A model generated the notes under the pieces. That model saw nothing but the letters and a program-made list of their open reading frames with translations. It ran no database searches and was not told the DNA's origin. A stretch of 64,000 bases of DNA from Paramesorhizobium salinisoli (lineage in GTDB: Bacteria > Pseudomonadota > Alphaproteobacteria > Rhizobiales > Rhizobiaceae), in contig NZ_QOZG01000001.1 in the NCBI RefSeq assembly GCF_003335045.1, positions 62,001 through 126,000 of the forward strand, written 5' to 3'. How positions within the stretch are numbered: the stretch's first letter is position 1; each line of letters starts with the position of its first letter. Shown here one piece after another: positions 54,716 to 63,276 of the stretch. Made by a program: the position numbers and the translations under genes.

Positions 54716-55771
54716 CTATCTCCGCCTTTGCGAGAGGGCGAAGGTAAAGACGAGGGCAATGACCAGAACGCCGCCCTTGACGAAGTCCTGGGTATAATAG
54801 GGTGCGTTCATCATCGTCAGCCCCTGCAACAGGACACCGACGAACAGGGCTCCAATCGCGGTGCCGAAGGCATTCGGTTTGGCAGCGCCAAGAACTGCGA
54901 ACCCGATCAGCGCAGCGGCGACGGAATCGAGCAGCAAATTATTGCCCGAGGCGATGTCGCCGCGACCGAGACGAGCGGCGAGCAGGATGCCTCCGATCGA
55001 GGCAAAAACACCGGAGATGACGTAGGCGCTGATCTTGTAGGCATTGACCGGCGCGCCGGCGAGCTGGGCGGCACGCTCGTTGGAACCGACGGCATACATC
55101 ATCCTGCCGAAGCGGGTGTATTCAAGGAAAAACCAGATGACGATGGCAAGCAGGATCAACACCACGACCGATACCGGCACGAGGTTCGGCAGGACGAAAT
55201 CGAAGCGATGGCGGCCAAGCGCCAGGAAGGCCGGAGAAAAGGTGCCGCTGGCAACCGAACCGTCGGGCATGGTCATGCCTGTCGCGATCGAGCGACCCTC
55301 GGTGGGAATGCGCTGCAGACCAACGAGCAGGAACATCATGCCGAGCGTCGCCAGCAGATCCGGCACGCGCATGTAGACGATCAGGAAGCCGTTGATCAGA
55401 CCGACGACGACGCCGATCAGGATGCAAACCAGCATCGCGGTGAATGCATCGCCGCCCATGACGACCATGACGTAGGACGAAGCCATCATGGCCGTCGTCG
55501 CCACCGAGCCGATCGACAGGTCAAAACCGCCCACAACCAGCGTCGCGGTGACGCCAAGCGCCAGGATTCCGGTGATCGCTACCGACTGAAGGATAAAGAC
55601 GGCACTCTGCGGCGAGGCAAAGCCATTGGTGAAGGCACAGAAAAACAGGATAAGGCCGAGCAACAGCACCAGGAAGCCGTATTTGATCGCCAGTTCGCGG
55701 ATCGTCAGCTTGTGGACCGGATGTGGGGCTCCGGTCGCAGCGTTAAGGGTCTTCGTCTGTTCCAGGTTCAT
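54716..55771 (-). CDS. Sugar ABC transporter permease
   Basis: A 351-residue RbsC-type permease with about eight to ten membrane segments, including SVAITGILALGVTATLVVGGFDLSIGSVATTAMM, the conserved BPD_transp_2 block, and SVAAALIGFAVLGAAKPNAFGTAIGALFVGVLLQGLTMM. One permease gene only, so a homodimer is expected. Its start directly abuts the stop of the ATPase gene. Confidence 0.9.
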   Translation of the reverse strand: MNLEQTKTLNAATGAPHPVHKLTIRELAIKYGFLVLLLGLILFFCAFTNGFASPQSAVFILQSVAITGILALGVTATLVVGGFDLSIGSVATTAMMASSYVMVVMGGDAFTAMLVCILIGVVVGLINGFLIVYMRVPDLLATLGMMFLLVGLQRIPTEGRSIATGMTMPDGSVASGTFSPAFLALGRHRFDFVLPNLVPVSVVVLILLAIVIWFFLEYTRFGRMMYAVGSNERAAQLAGAPVNAYKISAYVISGVFASIGGILLAARLGRGDIASGNNLLLDSVAAALIGFAVLGAAKPNAFGTAIGALFVGVLLQGLTMMNAPYYTQDFVKGGVLVIALVFTFALSQRRR

Positions 55772-57280
55772 TCAACCAACCATTTGATGTTGACCGGCAA
55801 TTTCGGCCAGAAGCTTGTCCACATTGATATCGGCATTGCGATGTTCGCCGACGAGCGTGTGTTCGGACATCACCAGGATACGGTCGGCGATCTCAAATGC
55901 CTCATCGAGTTCGGTCACGAAGACCAGTGTCGCCCTGCCGATCGCCGAGGCGCGCAGCTTGGCCGCAAGATCGCGCCGCGCCGAGATATCGACCCCCTGG
56001 AACGGTTCGTCGAGGATCAGCACGCGCGAGGCCTGCGTCAGCCATCGGCCGACCATGACCTTCTGCTGGTTGCCGCCGGACAGCGTGCTCATCTCGTCGC
56101 GTTCGCTGCGGCAGACGACGCCCAGCGAGGCGATCTGTGTGCGTGCAAGGTCACGCTCGCTGCGGCGGCTGGTAATACCGAAATTCGAAATCCGCTTGAG
56201 AAACGGCAGGCTGATATTCTCGTAGATGTTGAAGCCCGGCACGATGCCGTTCTCGCCGCGATCTTTGGCGACGAGGAAAACACCGCGCTCGATGGCCTGG
56301 CGTGTTGACCTGGGCGCGTAATCCGCGCCATCGAGCGTCATGCCGCCGCTGACGGGCGCGCGGACGCCAAACAGGGTCTCGGCAAGCGCTGTCTTGCCGA
56401 CGCCGACAAGACCTGTGATAGCCACGACTTCCCCACCGCCGAGCGTCAGCGAGAACGGACGCGACGTAGGGGTGAGTTGCAGGTTTGCGGCATGGAGAAC
56501 GGGGGCTGTGGCGGCGCGTACGCTGATGTCGCCGGCGCTGATCTTCTTGCCGAGCATGGCATTGACGGCACCCTCGTAATCCAGGGGCTGGTCTTCGAAG
56601 ATGCCGGAGATGCGACCGTCACGGAGGCTGACGATGGTATCGGCGAGCCGGCGAATGTCCGACATGCGGTGTGATATATAGAGAATGGCAACACCGCGGG
56701 CGCGCAACCGCTCGACGACCTGGAAGAGCCGCTCGGCCTCCGCGCTCGACAGCGAGGACGTCGGCTCGTCGAGGATAAGCACCTTCGGCTCATGCGCCAT
56801 CGCACGGGCGATCGCCACCATCTGGCGGTCGGCGAGCGAAAGATCGCTGATCCGGGCAGTCAGATCGATAGACAGGCCCATGCGGGCGGCGACCGCCGCA
56901 GCTTCGCGGCGAACGCGGCGAGGATTGAAGACCAGCGGCGCGCCCCTGCCGTTCAAGCGGTCGAGCGTCAGATTGGTGGCGACATCGAGATCGGCGACGA
57001 CGCCATCATTGATGTTCTGGTGCACGGTGACAACGCCGGCGCGAATGGCTTCGGCAGGCGAAGACGGCGAAAAGACCTGTCCGGCGAGCGTGATGCGCCC
57101 GGCGTCGCGATCATAGACGCCGCTGACTATGCGAACGAGCGTGGATTTGCCCGCACCATTGGCCCCCATCAGCACAGTGATGACGCCGGCGCGCAATTCC
57201 AGATCGACCCCACCCAGAACCTGGTTCGGCCCGAACGACTTGCGCAAGCCCTCGATACGGAAAACCGCCTCTTGCACCAT
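55772..57280 (-). CDS. Sugar ABC transporter ATP-binding protein
   Basis: A 502-residue RbsA-type ATPase with two fused nucleotide-binding domains. The N-terminal half has Walker A MGANGAGKSTLVRIVSG, signature ISDLSLADRQMVAIARAMAHEP and Walker B VLILDEPTSSL. The C-terminal half has a degenerate Walker A, ITGLVGVGKTALAETLFG, with signature LSGGNQQKVMVGRWL and VLILDEPFQGVD. First gene of the importer operon, divergent from mtnK across the palindromic operator. Confidence 0.92.
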   Translation of the reverse strand: MVQEAVFRIEGLRKSFGPNQVLGGVDLELRAGVITVLMGANGAGKSTLVRIVSGVYDRDAGRITLAGQVFSPSSPAEAIRAGVVTVHQNINDGVVADLDVATNLTLDRLNGRGAPLVFNPRRVRREAAAVAARMGLSIDLTARISDLSLADRQMVAIARAMAHEPKVLILDEPTSSLSSAEAERLFQVVERLRARGVAILYISHRMSDIRRLADTIVSLRDGRISGIFEDQPLDYEGAVNAMLGKKISAGDISVRAATAPVLHAANLQLTPTSRPFSLTLGGGEVVAITGLVGVGKTALAETLFGVRAPVSGGMTLDGADYAPRSTRQAIERGVFLVAKDRGENGIVPGFNIYENISLPFLKRISNFGITSRRSERDLARTQIASLGVVCRSERDEMSTLSGGNQQKVMVGRWLTQASRVLILDEPFQGVDISARRDLAAKLRASAIGRATLVFVTELDEAFEIADRILVMSEHTLVGEHRNADINVDKLLAEIAGQHQMVG

Positions 57281-57319
57281 ATGCTCCTCCCTCGACGATC
57301 ATGCTAGGACGGCGTATCG

Positions 57320-57346
57320 TCAAATGTCAAGTCCATTGACATTTGA
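57320..57346. promoter_or_regulatory. Operator with mirrored divergent promoters
   Basis: TCAAATGTCAA (57320-57330) and TTGACATTTGA (57336-57346) are exact reverse complements around GTCCA. Each arm contains an outward-pointing TTGACA: plus strand at 57336-57341 for mtnK, minus strand at 57330-57325 for the ABC operon. Both are followed after 17 bases by weak -10 hexamers (CTACGA, CTAGCA). Binding by one SorC-type dimer or tetramer would block both promoters at once. Confidence 0.75.
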
Positions 57347-57428
57347 TAGAATGCTGTCCTACGAAAAGGATGAGAGGGGTGGTGGCGATACGAATTGCCA
57401 CCGTTTGGGAAGGGAGGAACTACCAGCC

Positions 57429-58691
57429 ATGACCGTATTCGAGGCATTGAATTCCCAGACGCTTCCTCTGCGCCTTGGCGGCACTGCAGCCATTCTGGAC
57501 CGCGTCGGCGTTGACACGTCCGCCTGGAAAATCCGCGAGGTTGGCGACGGCAATCTCAACCTGGTTTTCATCGTTGACGGGACGAAAGGAAGCGTCGTCG
57601 TCAAGCAGGCGCTGCCTTATGTGAGGCTGGTCGGCGAAAGCTGGCCGCTGCCGCTGAAGCGCTCTTATTTCGAATATCAAGCTCTGGTGCGCCAGCAGGA
57701 GCGTGATCCCGGGATGGTGCCGGAAATCCTGCATTTCGACCGCGAGCAGGCGATCATCGTCATGGAATTCCTGACCCCGCACATCATCCTGCGCAAGGCG
57801 CTGATCGAAGGCCAGCAACTACCGCGTATCGCCCGCGATCTCGGTCTTTTCACCGCCCGCACCCTCTTCCGCGGTTCTGATCTTTCGATGGAGACGCGCA
57901 AGCGCAAGGAAGACCTCGCTTTGTTTTCCGACAATGTCGAGCTCTGCGACATCACCGAAAACCTGGTTTTTTCCGATCCCTATTACGAAGCTACCCTCAA
58001 TCGCCACACGACGCCGCAACTTGACGGCATCGTCAGGGAACTGCGCGCCGACCGCGATTTGAAGGTGGAAGCGCAGCGCCTCAAGCATCTATTCGCCTCC
58101 AATGCCGAAACCTTGCTGCACGGCGATCTTCACACCGGCTCCGTCATGGTCACGCCTGAAGAAACCAGGGTGATCGACCCGGAATTTGCCTTCTACGGGC
58201 CCATGGCTTTCGATGTGGGGATGCTGCTCGCCAATTTCTGGATGAGCTATTTCTCGCAAGCAGGCCATGAGAAGGACGGCGACCGCGCGGATATGCGCGA
58301 TTATCTTCTCGATGTCGTCGTCGGCATCTGGGATACATTCCGAGACGAGTTTTCCCGGCTGTGGCACACCGAACGCAACGGCATTCTCTACCAGAGGACA
58401 CTTTTCGAGGATCGCGGCGATGCGCTGGGATCGACGCAGGCGCTCGACGAGGTGCTGCAGTCGATCTGGACCGACATGCTCGGCTTCGCCGGTGTCGAGA
58501 TGCATCGCCGCATCCTTGGCCTCGCCCACAATGCCGATTTCGAAACCATTGAAGATGCCGATCTGCGCGCCCGCTGCGAAGCCAAGGCGCTCAAGCTCGG
58601 CCGACACCTGGCTGTAAACCGGCGCAAAATCCACAGCATGGCGGAGATCAATGCGCTCGCCGGACGGCTCGAAAAGGAGATAGTTGCTTGA
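57429..58691 (+). CDS. mtnK: 5-methylthioribose kinase
   Basis: A 420-residue kinase with the protein-kinase/APH-like fold that phosphorylates C1 of 5-methylthioribose (and possibly 5-deoxyribose). Start blocks [29 protein letters not shown] and [15 protein letters not shown] are specific to MtnK. Catalytic loop [12 protein letters not shown] with Asp233, then [17 protein letters not shown] with the metal-binding Asp-Pro-Glu. ATG at 57429 is preceded by GGGAGGAA; the longer upstream open frame is only read-through. First gene of the operon; overlaps mtnA by four bases. Confidence 0.92.
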   Translation: MTVFEALNSQTLPLRLGGTAAILDRVGVDTSAWKIREVGDGNLNLVFIVDGTKGSVVVKQALPYVRLVGESWPLPLKRSYFEYQALVRQQERDPGMVPEILHFDREQAIIVMEFLTPHIILRKALIEGQQLPRIARDLGLFTARTLFRGSDLSMETRKRKEDLALFSDNVELCDITENLVFSDPYYEATLNRHTTPQLDGIVRELRADRDLKVEAQRLKHLFASNAETLLHGDLHTGSVMVTPEETRVIDPEFAFYGPMAFDVGMLLANFWMSYFSQAGHEKDGDRADMRDYLLDVVVGIWDTFRDEFSRLWHTERNGILYQRTLFEDRGDALGSTQALDEVLQSIWTDMLGFAGVEMHRRILGLAHNADFETIEDADLRARCEAKALKLGRHLAVNRRKIHSMAEINALAGRLEKEIVA

Positions 58692-59782
58692 AAGTCGGAG
58701 AACGCCACTACCATACGATCTGGCTGAACGAGGACGGACGCTCGATCGACATCATCGACCAGCGATGGCTTCCGCATGAATTCCGCATTGTCACGCTGAA
58801 GACCGTCGACGACGTCGCGGTCGCGATCCGCGACATGTGGGTTCGCGGCGCACCGCTGATCGGCGTCACTGCCGCTTACGGCGTCGCTATCGCCATGACA
58901 TCGGACGCCAGCGACGAAGCGCTCGACAAGGTCTGGGAGGTGCTGCACGAAACACGCCCGACAGCCATCAACCTGCGCTGGGCGCTGGATGCCATGCGGG
59001 GATTTCTGCGCAAGCTTCCGGTTTCCGAGCGCGTTGAAGCGGCTTACGGGAAGGCCGCTGAGATCGCCGAGGAAGACATCGCGCTTAACCGCAGCATCGG
59101 CGCTGCGGGCCTTGAGGTGATCCGCGAGATCGCTTCCCGCAAGAAGCCGGGCGAGCCGGTCAATATCCTCACCCACTGCAATGCCGGGTGGCTTGCGACC
59201 GTCGACTACGGCACGGCGACCGCGCCGATCTATATGGCGGTCGAAGAGGGCATCAAGGTGCATGTCTATGTCGACGAGACCAGACCGCGCAACCAGGGCG
59301 CTCAGCTCACTGCCTGGGAGATGAATGGCCACGGCGTGCCGCATACGCTTATCGTCGACAATGCCGGCGGTCATCTGATGCAGCATGGCGATGTCGATAT
59401 GGTGATCGTGGGCACCGACCGTACGACGGCCAATGGCGACGTCTGCAACAAGATCGGCACCTATCTGAAGGCGCTCGCCGCCAAGGACAATGACGTGCCC
59501 TTCTATGTCGCCCTGCCCTCGCCGACGATCGACTGGACCGTGCATGACGGCATTAAAGAGATCCCCATCGAAGAACGCAACAGTGACGAAGTGACCTTCG
59601 TTCAGGGACGCACTGTCGATGGCTCGATTTCGACCGTGCGTGTTTCGCCGGAAGGAAGCCCTGCCGCCAACCCCGCCTTCGACGTGACGCCGGCGCGGCT
59701 GATCACCGGCCTGATTACCGAGCGCGGCATCGCCACGGCATCGCCCGAAGGCCTCAAAGCCCTGTTTCCAGAACGGACCTGA
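58688..59782 (+). CDS. mtnA: S-methyl-5-thioribose-1-phosphate isomerase
   Basis: A 364-residue aldose-ketose isomerase converting methylthioribose 1-phosphate to methylthioribulose 1-phosphate. Family blocks: [15 protein letters not shown] (phosphate site), [18 protein letters not shown] with catalytic Cys164, [20 protein letters not shown] and [19 protein letters not shown] with catalytic Asp244. It is related to eIF2B subunits, but the active-site pair identifies the metabolic enzyme. Start is TTG, overlapping the mtnK stop (TTGA); no suitable ATG lies nearby. Confidence 0.92.
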   Translation: MKVGERHYHTIWLNEDGRSIDIIDQRWLPHEFRIVTLKTVDDVAVAIRDMWVRGAPLIGVTAAYGVAIAMTSDASDEALDKVWEVLHETRPTAINLRWALDAMRGFLRKLPVSERVEAAYGKAAEIAEEDIALNRSIGAAGLEVIREIASRKKPGEPVNILTHCNAGWLATVDYGTATAPIYMAVEEGIKVHVYVDETRPRNQGAQLTAWEMNGHGVPHTLIVDNAGGHLMQHGDVDMVIVGTDRTTANGDVCNKIGTYLKALAAKDNDVPFYVALPSPTIDWTVHDGIKEIPIEERNSDEVTFVQGRTVDGSISTVRVSPEGSPAANPAFDVTPARLITGLITERGIATASPEGLKALFPERT

Positions 59783-59787
59783 CAACC

Positions 59788-60723
59788 ATGACCCTTTCCA
59801 ACCAGCAGAAGACGGAGGACGTCGCCGCGGGCATCCGCAAGCGTGTTTTCCTGCACACGATGCGTAACAATGGTGGTTATCTGAGCCAGGCCTGTTCAGC
59901 AGCGGAAAGCCTCGCCTTCCTCTACAACGAAGCATTGAAGCTGGGCGAACCGACGCTGCCGAAAGTGCCGCTGCCCTTTTCCGGGGTGCCATCGGCGAGC
60001 AATCCGGACGCCTTTACCGGAGCCGGATATCACGGGCCATTCGCACCGGAATATGACCGCTTCATCATCTCGCCGGCGCATTACGCACTGGTGATCTATT
60101 CGGCGCTGATCCAGATGGGCCGCATGGACGAGCACGCGCTCGACCACTTCAATCGCGATGGCGGCTCTGTCGAGATGATCGGCGCAGAGCACAGCCCCGG
60201 CATGGAAGTAACCACCGGTTCGCTGGCGCAAGGTCTGTCCATGGCATCGGGCATTGCCTGGGCACGCAAGCGCAAGGATGAACAGGGCCTGGTCTGGGTC
60301 TACATGTCGGACGGCGAATTCCAGGAGGGCCAGACCTGGGAGTGCCTGGCGGCGATGGCCTATCACGGCATCGACAACATCCGCGTCGTGGTCGATGTCA
60401 ATCGCCAGCAATGCGATGGCGCCATGTCGTCCGTTCTCGATCTGGGCGATCTGCCGGCGCGCGTCTCAAGCTTTGGCGTCACCTGCCGCTCTATCGACGG
60501 CCACGACCTCGACGCCTTTCGCAAAGCCGCCGACAGCACGGAAGCTGGCAAGCCGCTGATCATCCTCGCCAACACCTCGCCCTATCAGGGCATGGAATTC
60601 CTGAAAAAGCGCTTCCCGCGTCTGCACTATGTCCGCTTCAAATCCGCCGAGGAGCGCCAGGAAATGCAGAGCGCCATTGCCGCCGAGCTTCGCATCGACG
60701 AAGCCGAAATCGCGAGGATCTAA
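59788..60723 (+). CDS. Transketolase-like protein, N-terminal (thiamine diphosphate-binding) subunit
   Basis: A 311-residue protein equivalent to the PP domain of transketolase. The thiamine diphosphate motif is YMSDGEFQEGQTWECLAAMAYHGIDNIRVVVDVNRQQCDG; SPAHYALVIYSALIQMG and EHSPGMEVTTGSLAQGLSMASGIAWARK match transketolase (substrate His and cofactor contacts). It must pair with the following gene product. Not a normal pentose-phosphate transketolase, which is one chain of about 660 residues. It starts 5 bases after mtnA, so it likely acts on the product of that pathway. Confidence 0.88.
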   Translation: MTLSNQQKTEDVAAGIRKRVFLHTMRNNGGYLSQACSAAESLAFLYNEALKLGEPTLPKVPLPFSGVPSASNPDAFTGAGYHGPFAPEYDRFIISPAHYALVIYSALIQMGRMDEHALDHFNRDGGSVEMIGAEHSPGMEVTTGSLAQGLSMASGIAWARKRKDEQGLVWVYMSDGEFQEGQTWECLAAMAYHGIDNIRVVVDVNRQQCDGAMSSVLDLGDLPARVSSFGVTCRSIDGHDLDAFRKAADSTEAGKPLIILANTSPYQGMEFLKKRFPRLHYVRFKSAEERQEMQSAIAAELRIDEAEIARI

Positions 60724-60724
60724 C

Positions 60725-61726
60725 ATGGTAGAGATCGTCAACCGTCCTTACGCCAAGGCGTTCGAGACCTTTGCCACGGCGCGCCCGGAAGTGCTCTGCC
60801 TTTCGGCCGACCTGACCTCGTCCTGCGAAATTGATGGCTTTCGCGATCGCCACCCCGACCAATTCCTGTCGCTCGGCATGGCGGAGCAGAACATGCTCTC
60901 CTTTGCCGGCGGGCTTGCCATGCAGGGGTTTCGACCGTTCCTGCATACATTCTCGGTCTTCCTCTATCGCCGCCCCTATGACCAGCTCATCAATTCGATT
61001 GCCTATTCCAACCGCAAGGTGCGGCTGATGGGCTTCCTGCCGGGCATCACCACGCCGGGCGGCATCACCCACCAGGCGATCGAGGACATTTCGGTGATGC
61101 GGGCCATTCCGAACATGACGATCCTCGAATGCGGCGACGCGACCGAGGTCGAAACAGTACTCGAAGTCGCCGACAGCATCGACGGCCCGGTTTATGTCCG
61201 TGTGTTGCGCGGCGAGGTCCCGCGGCTGTTTTCGACACCGTTCGAATTCAACAAGCTCCGGACGCTGAGCGAAGGCGATGACGTTCTCGTTGTCACCTCA
61301 GGCGTATGCACGGAAGAAGCGCTGCGCGCCGCGGAGCCTTTGAAAAACCGCGGCATCGGCATCCATCATTTGCATGTCTCGACGCTGAAGCCCTTCGACC
61401 GCGATGGCCTGATCAGGGTGGCGCGCGGCAAGAAAGGCGTCGTGACGCTCGAAAACCATACGATCAATGGCGGCCTCGGTTCGCTTGTCGCGGAAATCCT
61501 TGCCGAAGAGGGTCTCGGCGTGAAACTGCGTCGTCTCGGACTGCAGGACACCTTCGCGCATGGCGCCTCGAAGCCTTACCTCATGAAGAAATATGGGCTC
61601 GACGCCAGCGCACTCGTTGCCGCCATCGGCGACGTGCTCGGCAAGACGCTCGATATCCCGGATGCGGAACTGGAGGCGGTGCGTCTCGACACCGTGCACT
61701 CGGCCCAGAAGGCGGAGGCGCTCTGA
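60725..61726 (+). CDS. Transketolase-like protein, C-terminal (pyrimidine-binding) subunit
   Basis: A 333-residue partner of the previous gene: Pyr domain with the catalytic Glu in LGMAEQNMLSFAGGLAMQGFRPFLHTFSVFLYRR, and the C-terminal transketolase domain (VVTSGVCTEEALRAAEPLKNRGIGIHHLHVSTLKPFD, then VTLENHTINGGLGSLVAEILAEEGLG). The last block resembles the DXP synthase/transketolase C-domain. ATG at 60725 is one base after the previous stop. It overlaps the RLP start by one base (TGATG). Confidence 0.88.
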   Translation: MVEIVNRPYAKAFETFATARPEVLCLSADLTSSCEIDGFRDRHPDQFLSLGMAEQNMLSFAGGLAMQGFRPFLHTFSVFLYRRPYDQLINSIAYSNRKVRLMGFLPGITTPGGITHQAIEDISVMRAIPNMTILECGDATEVETVLEVADSIDGPVYVRVLRGEVPRLFSTPFEFNKLRTLSEGDDVLVVTSGVCTEEALRAAEPLKNRGIGIHHLHVSTLKPFDRDGLIRVARGKKGVVTLENHTINGGLGSLVAEILAEEGLGVKLRRLGLQDTFAHGASKPYLMKKYGLDASALVAAIGDVLGKTLDIPDAELEAVRLDTVHSAQKAEAL

Positions 61727-62850
61727 TGGCCCGGTTTTCGGTCACCTACTGGATCGGTGCCGCCGACGAGCAGGAGGCCCGCGCCCGTGCGCTGGATATC
61801 GCTCTGGAGCAGACGGTTGAAATTCCCCGGGATGCCGTTCCCGCCGGCTATGTCGAGGACGAAATCCTTGGGCATCTGGAAAGGCTCGAGCCGGCCCTCG
61901 ATGGCCGTAGCGGCTTTGTCGCCGAAATTTCCTACAGCGATGACGATATCGGCGGCGATTTCCTGCAGCTGCTGAACATCATTTTCGGCAATTCCTCGAT
62001 CAAAACGAATATTCGCGTTGAGGATATTTCACTGTCGGAAGGGATCCTCAACCTGTGCTCCGGTCCGCGCTTCGGCATGCCGGGCCTGCGCGAGCGCACC
62101 GGCGTCGCCAAGGGACCGATCCTGATGTCGGCGATCAAGCCTGTCGGCCTTTCTGCGCAGGAACTGGGCAGGCTGGCGCATGATTTTGCGCTGGGCGGCA
62201 TGGATCTGGTCAAGGACGATCATGGTCTTGTCGATCAACGCACATCACCCTTCGTCGATCGGCTGAAAGCTTGTGTCGACGGTGTAGGCGAAGCCAATGC
62301 CAAGACCGGCGGCCGGACCGCCTATGTGGCCAACATCACCGGCCCGGCAACACAGATATTCGACCGCGCCTGGATGGCCAAGGAAAAGGGCGCCGGCGGC
62401 GTCATGGTGGCGCCGGCGCTGGCTGGCTATGACGTGACCCGCGCGCTTGCTGCCGATCCGGAATTCAATCTGCCGATCGTGTCGCATCCGACCTTCGCTG
62501 GACCCAACATGATCACGCCGACCACGGGTTTCTCGCATCGCTTCTATTTCGGCCTTCTGCAGCGCCTGATGGGGGTCGATGTGGTGGTGTACCCGAATTT
62601 CGGCGGCCGTTTCGGCTTTACGCTGGCGGAATGCCAGTCGATCGTGCGCGGCGCGCAGATGGAGTTCGGCGGCTACAAACCGGTCGTTCCCGCGCCGGGT
62701 GGCGGCATGACCTTCGAGCGCATACCGGAAATGCAGGCAGCTTACGGCGAGCGTGTCATGTATCTGGTCGGCGGCGCGCTGATCCGGGAGAAGGCCAATC
62801 TCACCAACGCCAGCAAACGGCTCGTAGCGGCGGTCCGCGGAAACGCCTAG
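61726..62850 (+). CDS. RuBisCO-like protein (form IV)
   Basis: A 374-residue RuBisCO large-chain homologue, shorter than true RuBisCO (about 460-480). Conserved are Lys138 in SAIKPVGLS (RuBisCO Lys175), Lys163 in LVKDDHG (carbamylated Lys201) and Asp165 (metal-binding Asp203). His166 replaces metal-binding Glu204, and loop 6 lacks the CO2-polarising Lys (NFGGRFGFT, Arg295). The phosphate site is PAPGGGM. It should not fix CO2. Known RLP reactions include methylthioribulose-1-phosphate isomerisation and reactions on apionate intermediates; the neighbours favour the former. The KDDHG and PAPGGGM pattern recalls the latter group, so substrate remains open. Confidence 0.9.
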   Translation: MARFSVTYWIGAADEQEARARALDIALEQTVEIPRDAVPAGYVEDEILGHLERLEPALDGRSGFVAEISYSDDDIGGDFLQLLNIIFGNSSIKTNIRVEDISLSEGILNLCSGPRFGMPGLRERTGVAKGPILMSAIKPVGLSAQELGRLAHDFALGGMDLVKDDHGLVDQRTSPFVDRLKACVDGVGEANAKTGGRTAYVANITGPATQIFDRAWMAKEKGAGGVMVAPALAGYDVTRALAADPEFNLPIVSHPTFAGPNMITPTTGFSHRFYFGLLQRLMGVDVVVYPNFGGRFGFTLAECQSIVRGAQMEFGGYKPVVPAPGGGMTFERIPEMQAAYGERVMYLVGGALIREKANLTNASKRLVAAVRGNA

Positions 62851-62883
62851 CTTTCTGGTCGCTTTAAGCAACCAAATTATTCA

Positions 62884-62926
62884 CGAAACCTCGATATGGT
62901 CCCGCGGATTTCGAGAAAAGGTTTCG
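62884..62926 (+). terminator. Inverted repeat after the RLP gene
   Basis: CGAAACCT (62884-62891) and AGGTTTCG (62919-62926) are exact complements 27 bases apart, downstream of the operon end and just before the decayed ATP-grasp frame. It could terminate the operon or mask the next ribosome site. Confidence 0.4.
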
Positions 62927-62930
62927 ATGG

Positions 62931-63236
62931 TTGAATAAGTCTGGCGTGGTAATTCTCGGCGGTTCCCAGGGTGCGCTGGCCTTGGCCAGAAGTCTCGGGG
63001 CGCAACAGGTGCCGGTTGTCTCCGTCTCCAATGGCGGAGCCGGTGCGGCCTTCCACCGCCCCGCCAGGCGCGTCATGGATGTATCTGGTTCGCGACGCCT
63101 TCGCGGCGGCAACGCTGATGCCGGCGGCCGCATAGGCATGGCACGTGTCCGGGCCTGGGCGACACTCGCGTGGAACGATCCGCTGCCGGGCTTGCTCGAC
63201 CTGCCCCTCACCGTCTGGCCTGCCATCACGAGATGA
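62931..63236 (+). pseudogene. Decayed ATP-grasp (carboxylate-amine ligase-like) gene
   Basis: The TTG at 62931 opens a frame whose first 38 residues (NKSGVVILGGSQGALALARS, then LGAQQVPVVSVSNGG) look like the N-terminus of an ATP-grasp ligase of about 400 residues. After that the frame loses similarity. WMYLVRDAFAAATLMPAAA follows in the +1 frame (63076-63135), and a plausible C-terminus, WATLAWNDPLPGLLDLPLTVW, returns in the first frame, ending at 63236. I read this as a gene with a large internal deletion and at least one further frameshift. The family assignment is by recognition of the N-terminus only. A real short protein is the alternative. Confidence 0.55.
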
Positions 63237-63276
63237 GTGCTCCGGACAGGCTGGAACAACAAGGGACTTGCCCGAC

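Noticed and set aside
61726-62850. Genuine RuBisCO
   Set aside because: Too short, with the metal-ligand Glu changed to His, no loop-6 Lys, and no small-subunit or phosphoribulokinase gene nearby.
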